Part shown: one piece after another, positions 41,415 to 45,361 of the stretch
Position numbering within the stretch: position 1 is the stretch's first letter
Layout: each line of letters opens with the position of its first letter
Program-made: the position numbers and the translations under genes
Notes under the pieces: model-generated
Told to the model about the DNA's origin: nothing
What the model saw: the letters and a program-made list of their open reading frames with translations, nothing else
Databases searched by the model: none
NCBI GenBank assembly: GCA_016790515.1
Contig: JAEUOY010000149.1
Coordinates: 1-45,361 of the forward strand
Origin: Burkholderiaceae bacterium
Lineage (GTDB): Bacteria; Pseudomonadota; Gammaproteobacteria; Burkholderiales; Burkholderiaceae_C
Direction of reading: 5' to 3'
DNA: 45,361 nucleotides

Positions 41415-42119
41415 ATGACCTCACATGCCCAACCCGAGCCATCCGCCGCGGCGGCGGGTGGTGCGAGCGCGCCGGCCGGGCGCTACGCACCCTGGATCCC
41501 GATCCGGTCGTTGTCGTCGCGGCACCGCGACCGGATCCTGGCGCACCTGCTGGCGCTGTCGGAAGCCGACCGCTACCGCCGCTTCGGCTATGCCGCCAGC
41601 GACGAGCAGATCGCCCGCTATGTCGACGGGCTGGATTTCGACCGCGACGAGGTTTTCGGCGTGCACAACCGCAAGCTCGACCTGATCGCGCTGGCGCACC
41701 TGGCCTACCCGAGGGCCGATTCGCCGCTGCCCGATGCGGCCGAGTTCGGCGGGTCGGTGGCCGCGCATGCACGGGGCCGGGGCTACGGCGCGAGGCTGTT
41801 CGAGCATGCCGTGCTGCATGCCCGCAACCGCGGGCTCGACACGCTGTTCATCCACGCGCTGAGCGAGAACACCGCGATGCTGCGCATCGCCCGCAAGGCC
41901 GGCGCGCAGGTCGAGCGCGCCGGCAGCGAGTCCGAGGCCTATCTGAAACTGCCGGCGGACACGCTGGCGTCGAAGGTGGAGCAGTGGGTGGGCGACGGCG
42001 CGGCCGAACTGGACTACCGGCTGAAGCAGCAGGCCCATCTGGTGGACGCGCTGATCGACGCGATCGGCGACGTGCGGGCCCACCTGGGCAAGAGCCACAG
42101 CCCCACCGCGGAGGACTGA
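41415..42119 (+). CDS. GNAT-family N-acetyltransferase
   Basis: 234 residues with a Gcn5-type acetyltransferase fold between about 28 and 185. The acetyl-CoA pyrophosphate loop is RGRGYGARLFEHA (120-132), preceded by strand EFGGSVA and followed by LDTLFIHALSENTAMLRIARKAG. The Ala/Pro-rich N terminus is probably disordered, and a C-terminal helix (LDYRLKQQAHLVDALIDAIGDVRAHLG) is extra to the core. Substrate unknown. The start has only GGCAG nearby. Divergent from rplM. Confidence 0.88.
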   Translation: MTSHAQPEPSAAAAGGASAPAGRYAPWIPIRSLSSRHRDRILAHLLALSEADRYRRFGYAASDEQIARYVDGLDFDRDEVFGVHNRKLDLIALAHLAYPRADSPLPDAAEFGGSVAAHARGRGYGARLFEHAVLHARNRGLDTLFIHALSENTAMLRIARKAGAQVERAGSESEAYLKLPADTLASKVEQWVGDGAAELDYRLKQQAHLVDALIDAIGDVRAHLGKSHSPTAED

Positions 42120-42372
42120 GCACCCCCGGGGCGGCGGCCGATCTCCGCCGCTCGCCCGCAGCCAGGCCAGCCGGCTGCCCGACCGGCTCGCGGCAGCTGT
42201 TCGACCCGCGTCGCCCGGTCCGTTGGCGGCATGCCTGGCATGGCCACCCCGACTGCAGGGGTCTGACCCGCTGCGTCACGGAGTAACATCCCCGAAGTTG
42301 TAATTTTTCATTTTTGCAGGTCGCTGCGGTTCAACGCGACCCGTCCACTCCTGGCCCTGGCCCCCGGTCGCC
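42120..42372. other. 253-bp intergenic region with a GGGTC-T-GACCC palindrome and an AT-rich tract
   Basis: GC-rich DNA changes abruptly at about 42259: an 11-bp interrupted palindrome GGGTCTGACCC (42259-42269), then a run of T and A (42298-42315) unusual for this genome. The GGGTCAGAC word is shared with the RAYT-side repeat at 12375-12383. The AT-rich tract probably includes the promoter of the next gene, but I cannot place good -35/-10 boxes. Confidence 0.4.
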
Positions 42373-43146
42373 ATGCAGCAGCTTCTTCCCTGGATGGTCG
42401 CCACTGCCGCGCTGACCGCCCTGGCCGTGCTGGCGGGCGTCTGGCTGGCCAAGCGACCGCCCCGGCAGCCGCCGGGGCCCGAACCGCTGCCGGTGGACTG
42501 GGACCTGCTGCCGCGCCCGGTGTTCACGGCCGATGAACGGCGCGTCTACCGCCAGCTCCGCGAGGCACTGCCGCACCACATCGTGCTGGCCAAGCTGCCG
42601 CTGGTGCGCTTCTGCCAGCCCAGCGACGCCAGGCAGGTGCGCTACTGGTTCGATCTGCTCGGCGCCATCCATGTCACGTTCGCGGTCTGCAGTGCCAATG
42701 GCCGCGTGCTGGCCGCCATCGACCTGAGCTACGACCGCGGCGGACCGCCGAGCCGCTCCACCCGCATCAAGCAGGCGGTGATGGGCGCCTGCCGGGTGCG
42801 CTACCTGCGCTGCCCGGCCGACCACCTGCCGTCGATCCCCGAACTGCAACTGCTGGTACCGCAGAGCAGCCACGCCTCGCGCGGGCCGCAGCCGGCCGAA
42901 GGCGGCGCGGTGATGCGCAGCAGCCCGCCGGCGGCAGCAGGCATGGTCTCGCGCCGGCGCGAGCGCAGCACGCTGTGGCAGGACTCGATGGCCTTCTCGG
43001 ACTCGTTCTTCGCCCCCGAGCGCGGCTTCGACACCGGGCATGGCGAGTTGCGGCCGCTCGACGACGCGGCCTTCGAGCGCCCGGCTGCTATCGTGCCGGA
43101 TGGACCGAAACCGACCCCCGGCGCACCGCCGGCCTCCGCGCACTGA
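42373..43146 (+). CDS. DUF2726-domain protein with N-terminal membrane anchor
   Basis: 257 residues: one transmembrane helix (MVATAALTALAVLAGVWLA, about 8-26), a proline-rich linker, the DUF2726 domain at about 48-162 (FTADERRVYRQLREALPHHIVLAKLPLVRF, HVTFAVCSANGRVLAAIDL, IKQAVMGACRVRYLRCPADHLPSIPEL), and a long, probably disordered Ser/Pro-rich tail. DUF2726 has a nuclease-like core in some predictions; function unknown. Its 3' end overlaps the kinase gene by 47 bp. Confidence 0.85.
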   Translation: MQQLLPWMVATAALTALAVLAGVWLAKRPPRQPPGPEPLPVDWDLLPRPVFTADERRVYRQLREALPHHIVLAKLPLVRFCQPSDARQVRYWFDLLGAIHVTFAVCSANGRVLAAIDLSYDRGGPPSRSTRIKQAVMGACRVRYLRCPADHLPSIPELQLLVPQSSHASRGPQPAEGGAVMRSSPPAAAGMVSRRRERSTLWQDSMAFSDSFFAPERGFDTGHGELRPLDDAAFERPAAIVPDGPKPTPGAPPASAH

Positions 43147-44179
43147 CGACCCGGCGGCCGCGCCTTCGCAGGCGCATCCGTTCGACCGGCTGACGCCGCA
43201 GGCGGTGCTCGACGCGCTGGATGCCGTCGGCCTGCGCGGCGACGGCCGCCTGCTGCAGCTCAACAGCTACGAGAACCGGGTCTTCCAGGTGATGCTGGAG
43301 GGCGGCGGCGCGGTGGTGGCCAAGTTCTACCGGCCTGGGCGCTGGAGCGACGCTCAGATCGCCGAGGAACAAGACTTCGCCGCCGAACTGGCCACCGCCG
43401 AGGTGCCGGTGGTGGCCCCGCTGCCGCTGGCCGACGGCACGACGCTGGCCCACGCGGTGATCGACGGCGAGACCTTCCGGCTGGCGGCCTACCCGATGCG
43501 TTCGGGCCACGGCCCGGAACTGGAGCAGCCCGAGACGCTGGGCTGGCTGGGCCGCTTCATCGCCCGGCTGCACTCAGTCGGCGAGCGGCGCGAGTTCGCA
43601 CACCGGCGCACGCTCGACCCCACGACCTTCGGCCATGCCGCGCTGGCCCGGCTGCTGGCGCTCGACCTCATTCCGCCGGCGCAGGAAGCTGCCTGGCGCA
43701 GCACCTGCGAACTGGCGCTGCAGCACGTCGATGCCGCATTCGCCGCGGTGCCCACCGCCACCCTGCGGCTGCATGGCGATTGCCACCCCGGCAACATCCT
43801 GTGGCGCGACGAAGGCGACGCCGGCGGGCCGCAGATCGTCGACCTCGACGACGCGGTCAACGGTCCGGCGATCCAGGACCTGTGGATGCTGCTGTCGGGC
43901 GATGCCGCGGCGATGCGCGGCCAGGTCGCCGCGGTGCTGCAGGGCTATCGGCTCTTCCGCCGCTTCGACAGCCGCGAACTGGCGTTGATCGAGCCCTTGC
44001 GCACGCTGCGGATGATTCACCACAGCGCCTGGCTGGCCGAACGCCGGGACGACCCGGCGTTCCCGATCGCCTTCCCGTGGTTCGGCACGGCCGGCTACTG
44101 GGGCCAGCAGACCACACAGCTGCGCGAGCAGATCGAGGCGATGGACGGGCCACCGCTCGACCTGGAAGGCTGGTTCTAG
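43100..44179 (+). CDS. srkA: Stress response serine/threonine kinase SrkA (YihE-like)
   Basis: 359 residues with an aminoglycoside-phosphotransferase-type kinase fold. ATP-site loop [11 protein letters not shown], Lys75 in VVAKFYRP, catalytic Asp227 in [11 protein letters not shown] (225-235) and metal-binding VDLDD (247-251, replacing DFG) are all present. In E. coli SrkA counters MazF-dependent death under envelope stress. The 30-residue Pro/Arg-rich N terminus is longer than in E. coli (328 residues), and the true start could be further in. The stop overlaps that of convergent htpG. Confidence 0.9.
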   Translation: MDRNRPPAHRRPPRTDDPAAAPSQAHPFDRLTPQAVLDALDAVGLRGDGRLLQLNSYENRVFQVMLEGGGAVVAKFYRPGRWSDAQIAEEQDFAAELATAEVPVVAPLPLADGTTLAHAVIDGETFRLAAYPMRSGHGPELEQPETLGWLGRFIARLHSVGERREFAHRRTLDPTTFGHAALARLLALDLIPPAQEAAWRSTCELALQHVDAAFAAVPTATLRLHGDCHPGNILWRDEGDAGGPQIVDLDDAVNGPAIQDLWMLLSGDAAAMRGQVAAVLQGYRLFRRFDSRELALIEPLRTLRMIHHSAWLAERRDDPAFPIAFPWFGTAGYWGQQTTQLREQIEAMDGPPLDLEGWF

Positions 44180-45361
44180 GCGCTCAGCAGCCTGGTCACC
44201 CGTGCGACGTAGGCCGCCGGGTCGTCGAGTTGCCCGCCTTCGGCCAGCAGCGCCTGGTCGAACAGGATGTGGGCCAGGTCGTCGAAGCGGGCCAGGTCGT
44301 CGCCCTGGGCGGCCAGCTTCCTGACCAGCGCATGCTCGGCGTTGACTTCCAGGATCGGCTGGCTCTTCGGCGCGGTCTGCCCGGCCTGCTTCAGCATGCG
44401 CGCCAGGTGGCCGCTCATGTCGCCCTCCTCGACCACCAGGCAGGCCGGTGAATCGACCAGCCGGGTCGTCGGGCGGACATCCTTGGCACGGTCCTTCAGC
44501 GCCGTCTTCAGTTTGTCCAGCGTCGGCTTGAAGGCTTCGGCGACGGCCTCGGCCTGCTTCTTCTCTTCTTCATCCAGCAGCTTGTCGAGGTCGACCGCAC
44601 CCTTGGCGACGCTCTGCAGCTCCTTGCCCTCGAACTCGTAGAGGTGGCTCAGCATCCACTCGTCGACGCGGTCGACCAGCAGCAGCACCTCGATGCCCTT
44701 CTTCCTGAAGATCTCGAGCTGCGGGCTGGCCTTGGCCGCGGCAAGGCTGTCGGCGGTGACGTAGTAGATCTTGTCCTGGCCTTCCTTCATCCGCGCGACG
44801 TAGTCGGTGAACGACACGCCCTCGTCGGCATGGGTCGAGGCGAAGCGGAACAGCTTGGCCAGCCGCTCGCGGTTGGCGAAGTCCTCGCCGATGCCTTCCT
44901 TCAGCACCGCGCCGAACTCGCCCCAGAACTTCAGGTACTTGGCCTTGTCGTCGGCGCTCTCACTGTCGGCCAGCGACTCGAGCATGCCCAGCACCCGCTT
45001 GGTCGAGCCCTCGCGGATCGCCTTGACGTCGCGGCTCTCCTGCAGCAGCTCGCGGCTGACGTTCAGCGGCAGGTCGGCCGAATCGATCACGCCCTTGACG
45101 AAGCGCAGGTACACCGGCATCAGCGCCTCGGCGTCGTCCATGATGAACACGCGCTTGACGTAGAGCTTCACGCCGCCGCGCTTGTCGCGGTTCCACAGGT
45201 CGAACGGCGCCTTGGCCGGGATGTAGAGCAGCTGGGTGTACTCGCTGCGGCCCTCGACCCGGTTGTGGGTGTAGGCCAGCGGCGCCTCGCTGTCGTAGCT
45301 GATCTGCTTGTAGAACTCCTGGTACTCGCTGTCGGTGATCTCGCTCTTGCTGCGTGCCCAC
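44176..45361 (-). CDS. htpG: Molecular chaperone HtpG (Hsp90), C-terminal part (5' end outside window)
   Basis: About 394 of an expected 630-640 residues, covering the end of the ATPase-linked region, the middle domain and the dimerisation domain. The frame is open to the right edge. Recognisable segments are [61 protein letters not shown] (client and catalytic-loop arginine), YYVTADS, and the C-terminal [16 protein letters not shown]-dependent cytosolic chaperone. The reading frame shows no break. Confidence 0.96.
   Translation of the reverse strand, partial: WARSKSEITDSEYQEFYKQISYDSEAPLAYTHNRVEGRSEYTQLLYIPAKAPFDLWNRDKRGGVKLYVKRVFIMDDAEALMPVYLRFVKGVIDSADLPLNVSRELLQESRDVKAIREGSTKRVLGMLESLADSESADDKAKYLKFWGEFGAVLKEGIGEDFANRERLAKLFRFASTHADEGVSFTDYVARMKEGQDKIYYVTADSLAAAKASPQLEIFRKKGIEVLLLVDRVDEWMLSHLYEFEGKELQSVAKGAVDLDKLLDEEEKKQAEAVAEAFKPTLDKLKTALKDRAKDVRPTTRLVDSPACLVVEEGDMSGHLARMLKQAGQTAPKSQPILEVNAEHALVRKLAAQGDDLARFDDLAHILFDQALLAEGGQLDDPAAYVARVTRLLSA

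Overview
The window is high-GC (about 68-70% by eye) DNA with dense, mostly short-spaced genes. Gene content and order point to a betaproteobacterium of the order Burkholderiales, most like the Rubrivivax/Leptothrix/Methylibium group: pilMNOPQ-aroK-aroB-dgt-gltBD as one reading direction, mrcA divergent from pilM, mlaFEDACB with mlaA inside the operon, cyaY divergent from lptM-lysA, a Burkholderiales-type trimeric porin, coq7, and the erpA / rplM-rpsI block. This assignment rests on synteny and protein resemblance only; there is no rRNA. Both ends are cut: the window opens inside zwf and closes inside htpG.

Layout. 1-2 kb (+): the C-terminal part of zwf and an RpiR/HexR-type sugar-phosphate regulator. 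2-5.9 kb (-): the Mla phospholipid transport operon (mlaF, E, D, A, C, B in reading order). 6-12.3 kb (-): glutamate synthase gltB-gltD with its own promoter. 12.5-25.1 kb (-): the pilus and shikimate block, read pilM-N-O-P-Q, then a repeat-rich Ig-like lipoprotein, aroK, hicA-hicB, aroB, dgt and a REP-associated transposase (RAYT). The lipoprotein, hicAB and the RAYT interrupt an otherwise conserved housekeeping order and look like three separate additions. 25.3-29.5 kb (+): mrcA, then (after cyaY on the other strand) lptM-lysA. 29.5-33.4 kb (-): a four-gene peptide/nickel-type ABC importer without a binding-protein gene. 33.6-35.3 kb (-): a small exported repeat protein and a major porin, each followed by a good intrinsic terminator. 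35.5-39.7 kb: coq7 (+), an OsmC-family protein (-), a candidate small RNA or leader (+), ilvA (+) and a divergent CobT homologue (+). 39.7-41.1 kb (-): erpA and rplM-rpsI. 41.4-44.2 kb (+): a GNAT acetyltransferase, a DUF2726 protein and an SrkA-like kinase. 44.2 kb to the end (-): htpG.

How the genes work together. Envelope biogenesis dominates: Mla keeps outer-membrane lipid asymmetry, PilMNOPQ is the alignment complex and secretin of type IV pili, mrcA makes peptidoglycan, lptM is a small lipoprotein of LPS-transport assembly, and the porin fills the outer membrane. Amino-acid metabolism forms a second theme: glutamate (gltBD), aromatics (aroK, aroB), lysine/DAP (lysA) and isoleucine (ilvA).

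The most interesting unexplained element is at 36759-36898, between osmC and ilvA. A sigma70-like promoter with a 17-bp spacer is followed by about 105 nt that can fold into three hairpins and end in a textbook terminator. The middle hairpin shows an anti-Shine-Dalgarno UCCUCC loop. The same RNA holds a 17-codon open frame with five consecutive prolines whose stop codon lies on the terminator stem. Second-tier items are the CobT homologue that lacks the known catalytic glutamates, the hicAB promoter with a palindrome filling its spacer and an apparently leaderless GTG start, and the Ig-like lipoprotein next to pilQ.
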